64,000 nt of DNA from Balneolaceae bacterium (GTDB lineage: Bacteria; Bacteroidota; Rhodothermia; Balneolales; Balneolaceae), in assembly GCA_034521495.1 (NCBI GenBank), contig JAXHMK010000017.1:1-64000 (forward strand). Reading direction: 5' to 3'. A program made the position numbers and the translations under genes. Below the pieces are notes generated by a model, which did no database searches, had not been told where the DNA came from, and was given only the letters and a program-made list of their open reading frames with translations. Below, one piece after another: positions 19,891-28,348 of this stretch (positions within the stretch are counted from its first letter, which is position 1; every line of letters starts with the position of its first letter).

Positions 19891-21179
19891 GGTCTATAAA
19901 AAAATGTAATAGTATGCTTAAATCCATTTACACCTTTGTCAGTTTTTAAATATTCAATATTAGGTTCATTATCATCTAATAACATATTTACTTTTACTGG
20001 GACTAGTTTATCGTCATTATTAAATGCTTTTGTTTCAATTGACCAATTAGCTTGCCTGAACAAATTTTTCCTTATTTCTCCCATTTCTCCTTTTTCAATA
20101 GATTTGATCCAATTATCCTTTATGTCAGAAATATCTATTTCTGGATACGATCCTAATTGCTCTATAAATATGTTGTTCACACGATAATTTTCAGCTGCTT
20201 CTTTATTTGTTTTAATATTGATTTTTTTGTGACTGGAGTGATTAAGCATTTCTTTAAGAATTAAATCAAATGCTCCAACTACTGAAGGGACATGACAATA
20301 AAAATCTAACCTTTTCAGACTTGAATTAGTCGTTATTTCCCAATCACTATCTTTAAAATTATCTTTGATTAATTCATCAAATATCTGCGCTAAATCATTT
20401 TTCTTTTTATCTATTCTAATTAGTTTTCTAAATGCGTTTATATACTTTTCTTTAAAATCATCATTCCCATATGGACTGCGTTTAGTCATTGAAGACCATT
20501 GTTTTATTTCTGGACTTGACCAACCCATCGTTAGTACTTCTTCATCTGCATCCCTCCAATGTATCAGATTCCCTTTATTATTTTTTTACCAAGATTTTTT
20601 TCAAATGCAAACCGTTGCATTACTATCCAAATAGTTTTTGGGAATTTTAAGTTTTTTCGTTTTTGAATTAAATAATTTCTCAGTCTTGTTTAAAAAATTT
20701 TCAATATCAAATATCTCAACTTTATCAAAATCATGTGTTAAATATTTGAAACCATCACGAGCATTAAACAACTGCATAAAATCTGCAAACTCCTTTGGCT
20801 TATGAGTTTTGAGATTAATTTTATTTTTTTCTTTTTCAGTTTTAGCCGAAGAAGTTGATATTTCATTTGAAATATTTTTGTTGTTATCTATCCGTTTTTC
20901 AAATTCTTGAATCTTCCGTTTTATAATCTCTACGTCCTCTTTAACCGAATTTTGGTCATTTTCTAGATTCTTTACTTCTTCGGATACTAAATCGAGAATC
21001 TTCTCCTTATGCTTCAAATCTAATATTTTGCTTTTTAATAACTCTTGAATAAAAGCAATTTTTGATGGAACTGATTTTTTTGTTAGGATCTTATCAGTGT
21101 TTGTTGATATTCTAATAGATTCAGAAGTTGATTCATCGTTAAAACTTCTTAAAATTTTAATCGGATCTGTATTAGTCAT
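19887..21179 (-). pseudogene. Coiled-coil protein with possible GHKL-like N-box, frameshifted once
   Basis: It starts about 20 nt downstream of the RT stop. Residues 1-130 are highly charged and coiled-coil (FIQELLKSKILDLKHKEKIL and on). Then come KPKEFADFMQLFNARDGFKY and, after a frame change near 20600, HWRDADEEVLTMGWSSPEIK. The C-terminal part contains FDLILKEMLNHSSHKKINIK, resembling the N-box helix of GHKL ATPases (E...N...H), followed by NGFKHTITFFYRP at the end. No clear G1/G2 boxes are visible, so a histidine-kinase-like ATPase is only a suggestion. Joined length is about 430 residues. With two receiver-like neighbours, a kinase-like or scaffold role is plausible. Confidence 0.55.
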
Positions 21180-21199
21180 GATAATTTTTTTAACTAATT

Positions 21200-22394
21200 C
21201 TAGCTTTTATAAAAATAATTCATGGCTTCCCAAATACCATTCGTTCTCCATATACTTATTAACTTATCTGGATCAAAATCTCTAGACTCTCCAATTAAAA
21301 CATCAAACCTATGCTTTAATTTTTTATAAGTAGTATCCGAGTGGCCTTTCACCATTTTCAAATATTGTAATTTGCCATGTATTAAGTTTTCTATTTTTGG
21401 CGTTCCATTTTTAATATGGCCTTTATCTTTTACATAAGCATTTGAAATCAACTCTTCGGCTTTCTCATAGCCATATCTCTCCCAAAAATAGATCCAATGT
21501 CTTAGCTGCTTTACATATCGTCTTCGGACATTAACTTTTTCATTAACAATTAAACCTGTCACTTCCTGGCTTTGGGAGCTTGTATTTAACCGTGTCTTTT
21601 TTGCTTTAGGTGAAAATTTTGAGAATTAATAATCTGTGCTAACTCAGTTCTAAAACTCCCTTTTTTCTGATATATGTTATGATTTGAAGAGAATGTAATA
21701 TCATCTGCATATCGTGTGTAGGTACATCCATAAATACTGCTAAGTTTTTTGAGTTCTTATCAAGTCTGGCAAACAATAATGTAATAATTACCGGTGAAGA
21801 TGGAGCCCTTGCGGGAGTACGTCTTTGTTAACCTTTATCCACTGCCCATTTTGTTTTCGTTCCACTTCTAAATTTGTAAAACAGATACCTGCAATACGAT
21901 TTGCCAATTCGATTCTGTCTGTTTCTTTTATTCAAATTAAATGGAGAATATTGTATTCGTTTCCAGAAGCGAGGTTTATCTATTGAAGGAAAGAAATCCT
22001 TTAAATCGATATTGAAAACAAATTCTTTGTCAACATGAGCTCTGGCGTTATCAACTATCGATTTATTATCAACAAATCCGGTAGCAGCTGGATGTGGTTC
22101 AAAAAGAGATTGAAGAAGTATTGCAATCGATCTTTGAATACTTTTCAAACCTCCTTTAGGAGCATGTATTGTCCGAAAGCCTCCTGATTTCTTAGGTATT
22201 TTAAACTCTTTAGATGAATCGGTAACCTTTCTGGGACTTGAGTAGTATGTAAGTGATTTGATTTGTATAGGGCGAGCCTTATTTCCGTACAGGAAACTAT
22301 TTATCAAATTTAATAGAGAGAGTAAATCTTCTAAAGAGTGCATTTCATTGAATTGCTCTTTAATGATGTTAATATGTGATTCTGTTATATCCAT
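21200..22394 (-). pseudogene. Retron reverse transcriptase, frameshifted
   Basis: The RT makes msDNA from the adjacent ncRNA. I choose the ATG at 22394 because an earlier in-frame TTG (22436) would place the start upstream of the a2 arm. Motifs in order: FKIPKKSGGFRTIHAPKGG (RT1-2), DNARAHV (retron region X, NAxxH), FVFNIDLKDFFPSI (catalytic Asp), LPQGAPSSPVI (RT4), YTRYADDITFS (catalytic DD), VTGLIVN (retron region Y, VTG), then a basic thumb VRRRYVKQLRHWIYFWERYG. Frame changes occur near 21915, 21800, 21735 and 21570, yet every catalytic and signature residue survives. It is the first gene of a five-gene same-strand operon. About 400 codons, slightly longer than a typical retron RT. Confidence 0.85.
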
Positions 22395-22410
22395 TAGACT
22401 CTTTAAAACC

Positions 22411-22427
22411 CTTTGAAAATACCTGCT
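22411..22427 (-). repeat. Retron a2 arm
   Basis: This 17-nt arm pairs perfectly with 22641-22657. It forms the 3' end of the putative ncRNA, 16 nt before the RT start codon. Confidence 0.85.
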
Positions 22428-22640
22428 GATACTCAATTATATATGTCCAATCATTCGAGAGAATAATCAGTCATAATAGCAGCCATAGATAATCACTTCC
22501 ATGTTACTGCTTGTGCAGTTGTACATGATCAGCAACCTTGATTTATGCTGCAAATCAAGTGCTTACATTCAACCCAAAGGATGTTGCAACATCTTACTTT
22601 GGGCAGACACGCCGAATACAGCGTGTAGGTTCAATATCAT

Positions 22641-22657
22641 AGCAGGTATTTTCAAAG
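22641..22657 (-). repeat. Retron a1 arm
   Basis: This 17-nt arm is the exact reverse complement of 22411-22427. It forms the 5' end of the putative ncRNA. Confidence 0.85.
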
Positions 22658-22765
22658 AACTTATTTGATTGTAGTTGGTTAAAATTGAAGAATTTTATTG
22701 TATTCGTTAATGATAAGTGATAAAGTAGGCATAAACGATGCACTTAATCTGCATTAAAATTCAAT
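22658..22765. promoter_or_regulatory. Divergent promoter region between retron and WYL regulator
   Basis: The 108 bp between the ncRNA 5' end and the WYL gene ATG must hold both divergent promoters. The segment is very AT-rich and has an imperfect AAGTG...CACTT inverted pair around 22714-22745, a possible operator. No confident -35/-10 pair could be assigned. Confidence 0.4.
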
Positions 22766-23797
22766 ATGCCAACAAATAAAAATGCAATTATAAGGTATCA
22801 AGTCCTTGACCGGTGCTTTAGAAATCCTGGAAGGAAATACTTTTGGCAAGATCTTCTTAATGAAGTTAATAAAGCTCTTGAAGAGTATAATGGTCCAGAA
22901 AGTAAAATCAAAAGACGGCAACTTTTTGACGATATACGATTTATGGAGAGTGACCAAGGATGGTCTATACCTTTGAAAAGGCATAACGACGAACTCGATA
23001 GGAGAAAAATATACTACCGGTATTCCGATCCCAACTTTTCAATTTCAAATCGAACCTCTGAATGAAAGCGAGATCAACCAGATTGAGGCTGCTGTTATCT
23101 GTTCTATCCAGGTTTGCAGGTGCACCTCAGTTTGAGTGGGTACAGGAGCTGATCCCGGTATTGAAAGACCGCCTTGGTTTAAAAGAGACGGAAAAAGAAG
23201 TCATCTCCATTGAATCCAATATTGATCTTAAAGGGTTAGACCACCTATCCACACTTTACGAAGCAATCATCAAGCGAACAGGTCTTAAAAGTAGAGTACC
23301 AAGATTTTAAATCAGAAAAGCCGTTTCCAGTAATATTTCATCCCTACTACCTGAAACAATACAACAACCGCTGGTTTGTATTTGGCTTAAACGAAGAATT
23401 GGATATTGAAACCTGGAATATGGCTCTTGATCGGATTGTATCCATTAAGCAAATACAAGGGAGCATACAGGTCGACAGGCATTGATTGGAATGAATACTT
23501 TTACGATATCATCGGGGTGACAAAGAAAGCTGGTGAGGATGTACAAAAAATTGTACTTGAATTCTCTGAAAAGTCGGCACCTTATGTTCAAACGAAACCG
23601 CTCCATCCTACTCAAAAAATCAGAAGAAAGAGATTGTAAGCTGATCGTCACGAATTGAAGTGATCCCCAACTATGAACTGGAGTTTTTAATTTTGTCATT
23701 TGGGGAGAATGTTAAAGTACTTGACCCTGAAAAGTTGAAAAAGAAAATTGAAGATCGATTTAAGGAGGGAAGAGGCAATTATACAAATCCTTACTAG
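22766..23797 (+). pseudogene. WYL-domain transcriptional regulator, frameshifted
   Basis: The ATG at 22766 begins MPTNKNAIIRYQVLDRCFRN, the winged-helix start of WYL-type regulators. A frame change near 23045 leads to LSRFAGAPQFEWVQELIPVL. Another near 23288 gives the WYL core (VIFHPYYLKQYNNRWFVFGL, then MALDRI). The C-terminus is NYELEFLILSFGENVKVLDP, a WYL C-terminal extension, with a stop at 23797. WYL proteins bind nucleic-acid ligands and repress many phage-defence loci (for example CapW and BREX regulators). Divergent orientation from the retron suggests it regulates that operon (inference). There are three or four single-base frame changes. Confidence 0.75.
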
Positions 23798-24350
23798 AGA
23801 AAAATCATGTTTTTCAGAAAAATAAACCTGATCCGGTATAATCTAAGTTACTTTGATATTGAATCGGTAGGAGGGATGGTCCGATTTTTAAACCATTGGC
23901 AGGATTAGGATTTTAAATGCTATAGAAAAACAGGTTTTCGAAAAAATCTGTATGCAGAATACCTGGCAAATGTTCTTGGGTTTTTTAGGTAATCGCTTCA
24001 AATCTCAGAAAATTTATTAAATAGATAATGATGCTGACCATTTATCAACATTTTTTCAATAATTGAAAAGCTGTAAATAGATGATTGATCGTGAATTTTC
24101 TGCTTTTTGACACTTTTCCTACAGTTGTTCATCGAAAATGACGGATAATCAGCTATTTCCATCGAAATTTTTCTGAAAATCTGCATCAAAAGAGTGCCAT
24201 TATCTGAATTTTCATAATAACCACGATTTCGAGATGGATTCATAAACTGTAGATATCCCAGTGAATTTTCTGAAAAATGGGGTGGAAGTGTTTCAATAAT
24301 CATAAAATTGATGACTAATAACTGAATTTTCTGAAAATTGAACTCATCCG
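23798..24350. other. Intergenic stretch with iteron-like TTTTCTGAAAA repeats
   Basis: A minus-strand 123-codon frame (24369-23998) starts inside the end of the RepO-like gene. It has low-complexity content and no recognisable domain; I consider it doubtful. The DNA carries several copies of AATTTTCTGAAAATT-like sequence (about 24092, 24166, 24262 and 24324), continuing into the RepO gene. Confidence 0.4.
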
Positions 24351-24736
24351 CTACGATTTCAGCCTCCACATCGCCCTGTCGCGGTCGTCTTTTATACCAG
24401 GAAGCCTCTCAAAATCTGATTGTTCATTTTGGCCGCTGGTAACTCTGTCTATCATCTGTTCATATTCAAACAGATCTGCCGGAGTTCGGTGCAGATCGGC
24501 TCTGATCGTGTCCGGATAGGGAAAGAAACACTTTGGATTATGCTTGAGTCCATAGCGATTTTCATAAAATTTGGCACCTGAACGGTTGGTCATCGCTTTT
24601 TTAAGCTCTTTTTCTGAAAATTCATGTAAAGATTGTTCAATGTCGTTGAGCAGATCGGAATGATGCTTTAAAATTTGAAAATAGAACAAGTTGTTCCAGT
24701 ACTCTGCGATACGAATCAATTTTTCAGAAAATTCAC
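24092..24736. repeat. Iteron-like repeats, candidate replication origin or operator cluster
   Basis: Near-palindromic copies with consensus GAATTTTCTGAAAATT occur at about 24092-24104 (partial), 24166-24181, 24262-24279, 24324-24340, 24609-24623 and 24718-24736. They span the 3' half of a RepO-like gene and its downstream flank. Phage-lambda-type origins lie within the O gene as iterons, so a replication origin is plausible; a repressor operator array is the alternative. Confidence 0.4.
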
Positions 24737-25152
24737 TACTACTAATAGTAGTATCTTTCTTTTCTTTGGAAGCTTTCTTTTGTGTGTCCGGTTTTCGAAC
24801 CAGCTTTTGGTTTGATTTTTGGACCGAATCGGGTTGTTTTTTCGGACCGTCCAAATCTTGTGGGTCCGATTCTACTACCAGGTACTCATGGGGCACCACG
24901 TTCTCATTCTTTTTTATGATTTTCTTCCGGATCAGTTTTTGTAGCGCATTGATGACCGTGCTCTTAGCTAACCCGGTGGCATCGACCATCTGGCTGATCG
25001 AGATTTTATCCCGTTTTTTATGAAATCCATAGGTTGACCTGCAGATCGTCATTAAAACTTTAAACTCACTGCCCGACAGATCGCTGATTCACGTCATCAA
25101 GGATTCTGTTCGGAACTTTTGTAAACGGTATTCCTTCGTCTAAGCCATTCAT
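24351..25152 (-). pseudogene. Phage replication protein O-like (N-terminal winged helix), one frameshift
   Basis: The ATG at 25152 reads MNGLDEGIPFTKVPNRILDD, the RepO_N opening. One frame change near 25080 (at LSGSEFKVLMTICRSTYGFH) leads into a winged helix (ISISQMVDATGLAKSTVINA, LQKLIRKKIIKKNE). A Ser/Lys-rich linker follows, then a C-terminal domain (FSEKLIRIAEYWNNLFYF ... MWRLKS). RepO-type proteins open the origin and load helicase for phages and integrative elements. About 265 residues is normal. Iteron-like repeats within and after the gene support an origin here. Neighbours are an excisionase-like gene and the integrase, making this the element's core module. Confidence 0.65.
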
Positions 25153-25173
25153 AGTTATAATACCTCCAAATAA

Positions 25174-25431
25174 TTAACGTAAATGAAAAATTCGTTCGAT
25201 CACCTTCCGCTCAAAGTACTTCCGTCGGCTTCCGCCAAATTGAATGGAAGGGATGTAGCGGGGATTTTGATCGTCCAGGTTGGAGCGATTCAGGATCGTA
25301 CGATGGTTCAGCCCGGTGAGGTCTTCTACCTCTCTGGCTGTGATATACTTTTTCTCGTTAATACGATGCTTGTTGGAGTTGAGAAGGAGATCCAACTTGT
25401 TTTCGATTCTGTTCAATATTTTTTCACTCAT
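25174..25431 (-). CDS. Excisionase-like helix-turn-helix protein
   Basis: I choose the ATG at 25431 (MSEKILNRIENKLDLLLNS); an upstream start at 25527 would add an unlikely Phe/His-rich leader. The 85-residue protein has a short leading helix, then a MerR/excisionase-type HTH (KYITAREVEDLTGLNHRTIL) and a basic wing (IQFGGSRRKYFERKVIERI). The size and layout match element-encoded excisionases or AlpA-like regulators. Located 21 nt before the RepO-like start and in the integrase's orientation. Confidence 0.65.
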   Translation of the reverse strand: MSEKILNRIENKLDLLLNSNKHRINEKKYITAREVEDLTGLNHRTILNRSNLDDQNPRYIPSIQFGGSRRKYFERKVIERIFHLR

Positions 25432-25615
25432 TATTACGGGGTTTAATTGATGAAAATGTTTCACTTCATGATATCCCGAAAATGAATTTTTGGCGTATGC
25501 CCAAAAACAGAAAAATCTGTAGGTCAACTACAGAAAAGCTGAAAATCTCTACAGAAATAACCTGTTTTTTACAGAAAAAGAGGATAAAACTACAGAATCG
25601 AAAAAAAGCTGAAAT

Positions 25616-26370
25616 TTACTTGTGCGGGATTTTCTGTCTATTGGGTTTGCTGCTTTCATGGTCGACCCAGGAATTGATTCTTTTATTGATAACTTCCCAA
25701 TCAAGTTTTTCACCATTTTCGTGAATAGTTGAATATTTTTTGATGCGGTCTTTGAGAATTTTTCTGGTCAGTTGATCACCTAACTCATTCTCGTAATAAT
25801 GACAGGCATCAGGAACACTCTCGAATGGCTGCTTTAAATTAAAGACACCTTCCAGTTCAATTTCTTCACAGTACGTCGTTCTGATTGATTCCAATTTGTA
25901 TATGAAGCGCGTTCCTAATCTTCTTTGAGCGAGAGATTTTAAATGGTTGAACTGAATTCGGTCGAGTTACGTTTAATGAAATCGAAGCTACTGTCTAAAG
26001 TCCTTCTTGCCGTAGACCGATTAAATGAAATGCAGAAATCTTTTAACCTTTCAGTCGGTAATGCTTCAAGTTGAACTTCGTAGCGTTTATAATTTTCAAC
26101 CTGAGGTTTATAGCAATCCAACCACTCAATTTTCTTTTCAATGATATTGGAGAGTCGTTTTCTATCCCTTTCTATATTTGATATCTGCTCTTTATCATAA
26201 CCATCGTACTCCGATAAATATTGATATTTGAGATCCTCAATGTCGTCATCAAGCTCAACATAAATAATCGCAGCTTCCTTATAGGATGGCCGACCGTTCA
26301 CAAAGCCGCTTTCAACTTTGCTTGAGCAAATTAAGTCAAGAATCAGTTTTTTTAAGTAATCCTTATCCAT
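25616..26370 (-). pseudogene. Unknown island protein, probably one gene split by a frameshift
   Basis: An ATG at 26370, directly next to the integrase stop, opens MDKDYLKKLILDLICSSKVE. The first frame ends at 25939. The next frame continues smoothly as FKSLAQRRLGTRFIYKLESI and runs to 25616 (LDWEVINKRINSWVDHESSK). Joined, it is about 250 residues, rich in charged helices, with no recognised domain. Adjacent placement suggests co-transcription with the integrase. Alternatively these are two genes of 143 and 92 residues. Confidence 0.5.
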
Positions 26371-27546
26371 TTATTCAATCCCCTTTATCGCATTCGTAAT
26401 ATCGTTCTGATCCAGATGTTCATAAATTTGAGTTACATGGACCGATGAGTGTCCCATAATTTTTTGAACAATATGGATGGGAACTCCTTTTCTCAGCAGG
26501 TCCGTTGCGCAAGAATGGCGTAATCCATGCAGAGTTACGGTGTTTGGAACCTTGGAGGCCTTCTTCACAAATTTCTTAAAGGATTTCGACAGTGCTCCGG
26601 GGTCCATTCCATGATATCGATTCAGTCCTGTCGAACTGGGAAATACATATCCGTCACTCGGTTCGCCCTGGTCTTTATGCCATTGCTCTAACCAAGGTTT
26701 TAGAGGCTTGCGGATCGGTATGACGCGTTCTTTACCGGATTTTGTGGTGTTATCATCTGTATTTGTAATGTAAATACGCCCGTAATCCTTTGGATCGTTT
26801 GGATTCCCAGTCAAATCAACGTCAGTCCATTTTAGATTAACCGCCTCCTTTGCCCTGAGTCCGCAATAGTAGATCGTATTGATCATCGGCTTAAACCACA
26901 ACCGTTTTTGATGAGGTTTGGTGACGGCTCCTTCTTTCTCCTGGATTTTATAGAATTTATCAAACGCCTTAAACACTTTATTCAGTTGCTTTCTTGAGAT
27001 CGTTTTTTGTGTAATTTTCTGCGGAATTCGGGGAGCTTTGATGTTTTTGACGATGTTTTCTTTTATGATGTCGCGTTCATAGAGCCAGTTAAAAAAGACT
27101 TTGAGATGCCGGAGGTAACTGGCCTGGGTAGCAGGGGCCAGATCAGACCGAAAACAAAACTCGCGGATATCCGATTCATAAATCTGAGTTACCGGCATGG
27201 TTTTTCCCAGTTTCTTCTTCAACATATCCAAATGTTTGCGGTAATTTTCCTTGGTAGTCGCGTTTGCCTGGCTTCGTTGTGCAACGAATTTTTTTGCAGC
27301 TTTATGAAGTGAAATATAGCGGCCTTTTAATTTCTCCCGTTTCTTTTCTGCTTCTTTCTGAGGAGTCCAGCCATTAAAGGGATCGATCTCGCCCCGAATA
27401 TATTTGTCTTCAAATTCTATCCGCAGCTTTTCGGCTTCCCTTTTGAGTGTAGTTCCTAAACTGAACGCCTTTCGTTCTCTTTTTCCATTTATTTTTCTAA
27501 AGAAACGGATGTAATAGATATCACCTCTTTTCTTAAGACTGGCCAT
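26371..27546 (-). CDS. Tyrosine recombinase/integrase
   Basis: An intact 391-residue integrase. The N-terminal part is an Arm-type DNA-binding region (MASLKKRGDIYYIRFFRKIN). A SAM-like core-binding domain spans about 75-165, and the catalytic domain about 180-385. Catalytic residues are visible: R231 (CGLRAKE), K269 region (TTKSGKER), H340-x-x-R343 (HGLRH), H366 (GHSS) and nucleophile Y375 (QIYEH). It presumably integrates the island into the CAU tRNA 522 bp away, downstream of the tRNA 3' end. It is one of the few uninterrupted genes of the island. Confidence 0.93.
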   Translation of the reverse strand: MASLKKRGDIYYIRFFRKINGKRERKAFSLGTTLKREAEKLRIEFEDKYIRGEIDPFNGWTPQKEAEKKREKLKGRYISLHKAAKKFVAQRSQANATTKENYRKHLDMLKKKLGKTMPVTQIYESDIREFCFRSDLAPATQASYLRHLKVFFNWLYERDIIKENIVKNIKAPRIPQKITQKTISRKQLNKVFKAFDKFYKIQEKEGAVTKPHQKRLWFKPMINTIYYCGLRAKEAVNLKWTDVDLTGNPNDPKDYGRIYITNTDDNTTKSGKERVIPIRKPLKPWLEQWHKDQGEPSDGYVFPSSTGLNRYHGMDPGALSKSFKKFVKKASKVPNTVTLHGLRHSCATDLLRKGVPIHIVQKIMGHSSVHVTQIYEHLDQNDITNAIKGIE

Positions 27547-28067
27547 AAATAACGTAGTTCATTTGAGTTCGAATTACATTTTTAAAAGAGTCTCCCCTTG
27601 AGGAGAGTCCGCCTTTAGGCGGGAGGGGTGTTCTTGTTCTTTATTCAAGGCTACAAGTTCAATAACTGGCTCGTTACAATCTTCAACCATCCCTAAATTG
27701 CCTCCCCCGAAGTCTCGTGATCAAAAGAGACTTGGAAAGGAGGGACTTTTCCTCATCCAAATTCAGATTTTTTCAAGCTTACCCTGGATGAAGTTCAAAA
27801 TTCTGAATGGGTACATGAGCGGGTACAATTTGTACCCATTTATTGGCTTCTAAATAGTCCCAAATAAAGCACAAAATCTTGGATGAAAAGTGTTAACTAC
27901 CTCCATTTTTGTACCCACTGGTGTACCCACTAATTACGTAATTCGTGTTTAAAAATGAAAATGATTCACGCAGTCTTTTTTTGATTGAATCTGGAAAAGT
28001 TCAAAAAATGTACGTTTAAACGGATTAAAGGGCGATTTTTTGGTAATTTCAGGAGGGAAGAAAAAAG
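27547..28067. other. Integrase-tRNA intergenic region, presumed attachment flank
   Basis: No gene is visible. It holds a copy of a dispersed palindromic repeat (27591-27630) and several GTACCCA direct/inverted copies (about 27808-27935, for example TGTACCCACTGGTGTACCCA), which could be integrase arm-type sites. The T-rich run after the tRNA 3' end may serve as its terminator. No duplicate of the tRNA 3' end was found elsewhere in the window. Confidence 0.45.
27591..27630. repeat. Dispersed CCCCTCCCGCC...AAGGGGAG repeat
   Basis: The reverse complement of this stretch nearly matches 53931-53970, sharing CACCCCTCCCG-CTAAA-GC and CTCAAGGGGAGA. It appears only in intergenic DNA. Confidence 0.6.
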
Positions 28068-28141
28068 TGGGCCCGGAGGGACTTGAACCCCCGACCAATC
28101 GATTATGAGTCGACTGCTCTAACCGGCTGAGCTACGGGCCC
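28068..28141 (-). tRNA. tRNA with CAU anticodon (Ile2 or Met)
   Basis: The cloverleaf folds fully: acceptor GGGCCCG/CGGGCCC, D stem GCTC/GAGC, anticodon stem GTCGA/TCGAT around loop CTCATAA (anticodon CAU), and T arm GGGGG-TTCAAGT-CCCTC. CCA is not encoded. The TTGGTCG variable region and TTCAAGTCC T arm resemble E. coli tRNA-Ile(CAU), which needs lysidine at C34; an elongator tRNA-Met is the alternative. Its 3' end faces the integrase, the usual geometry for an island attachment site. Confidence 0.92.
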
Positions 28142-28348
28142 GTTTGTGGATGGGCAACGATTGATATTCGATCAATCGAAAGACTCTAAAATTACGAGCT
28201 TTCACGGCGAGATACAAGGTCAGTTGACAGTAAACAGTAATCATCTTTTTCTTCCTTGCTCTATTTTTTGGGAATAGGAGCCTGACCGACTACCGGCGGT
28301 AAAGGGAGAGGCCAGCCTTCCGTAGCCTTGGCGAAGGGAGGAGATGGG

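Larger units (their letters stand above)
22411..22657 (-). ncRNA. Retron msr-msd noncoding RNA
   Basis: The region directly upstream of the retron RT begins and ends with perfect 17-nt inverted repeats (22641-22657 and 22411-22427, arm CTTTGAAAATACCTGCT), the expected a1/a2 pairing. Between them are five clear stem-loops on the minus strand: 22607-22626 (ACACGC/GCGTGT), 22573-22603 (CCCAAAG/CTTTGGG outer stem around the 14-nt palindrome GATGTTGCAACATC), 22537-22559 (CTTGATTT/AAATCAAG), 22500-22527 (CATGT/ACATG enclosing ACTGC/GCAGT) and 22450-22467. Total length 247 nt, ending 16 nt before the RT ATG, is the normal retron layout. The branching guanosine and the exact msr/msd border cannot be assigned by eye. 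Confidence 0.85.

Noticed and set aside
22394-22436. TTG start at 22436 for the reverse transcriptase
   Set aside because: It would translate through the a2 arm of the ncRNA; the ATG at 22394, preceded by an AAAGGG-like site, is better.
23998-24369. 123-codon minus-strand frame overlapping the RepO-like 3' end
   Set aside because: Low-complexity content explained by the TTTTCTGAAAA repeats, no recognisable domain and no ribosome site; probably spurious.
1-28067. Search for a second tRNA-end copy (attR) and for CRISPR arrays in the island
   Set aside because: No matching copy of the tRNA 3' end and no regularly spaced repeats were seen by eye.
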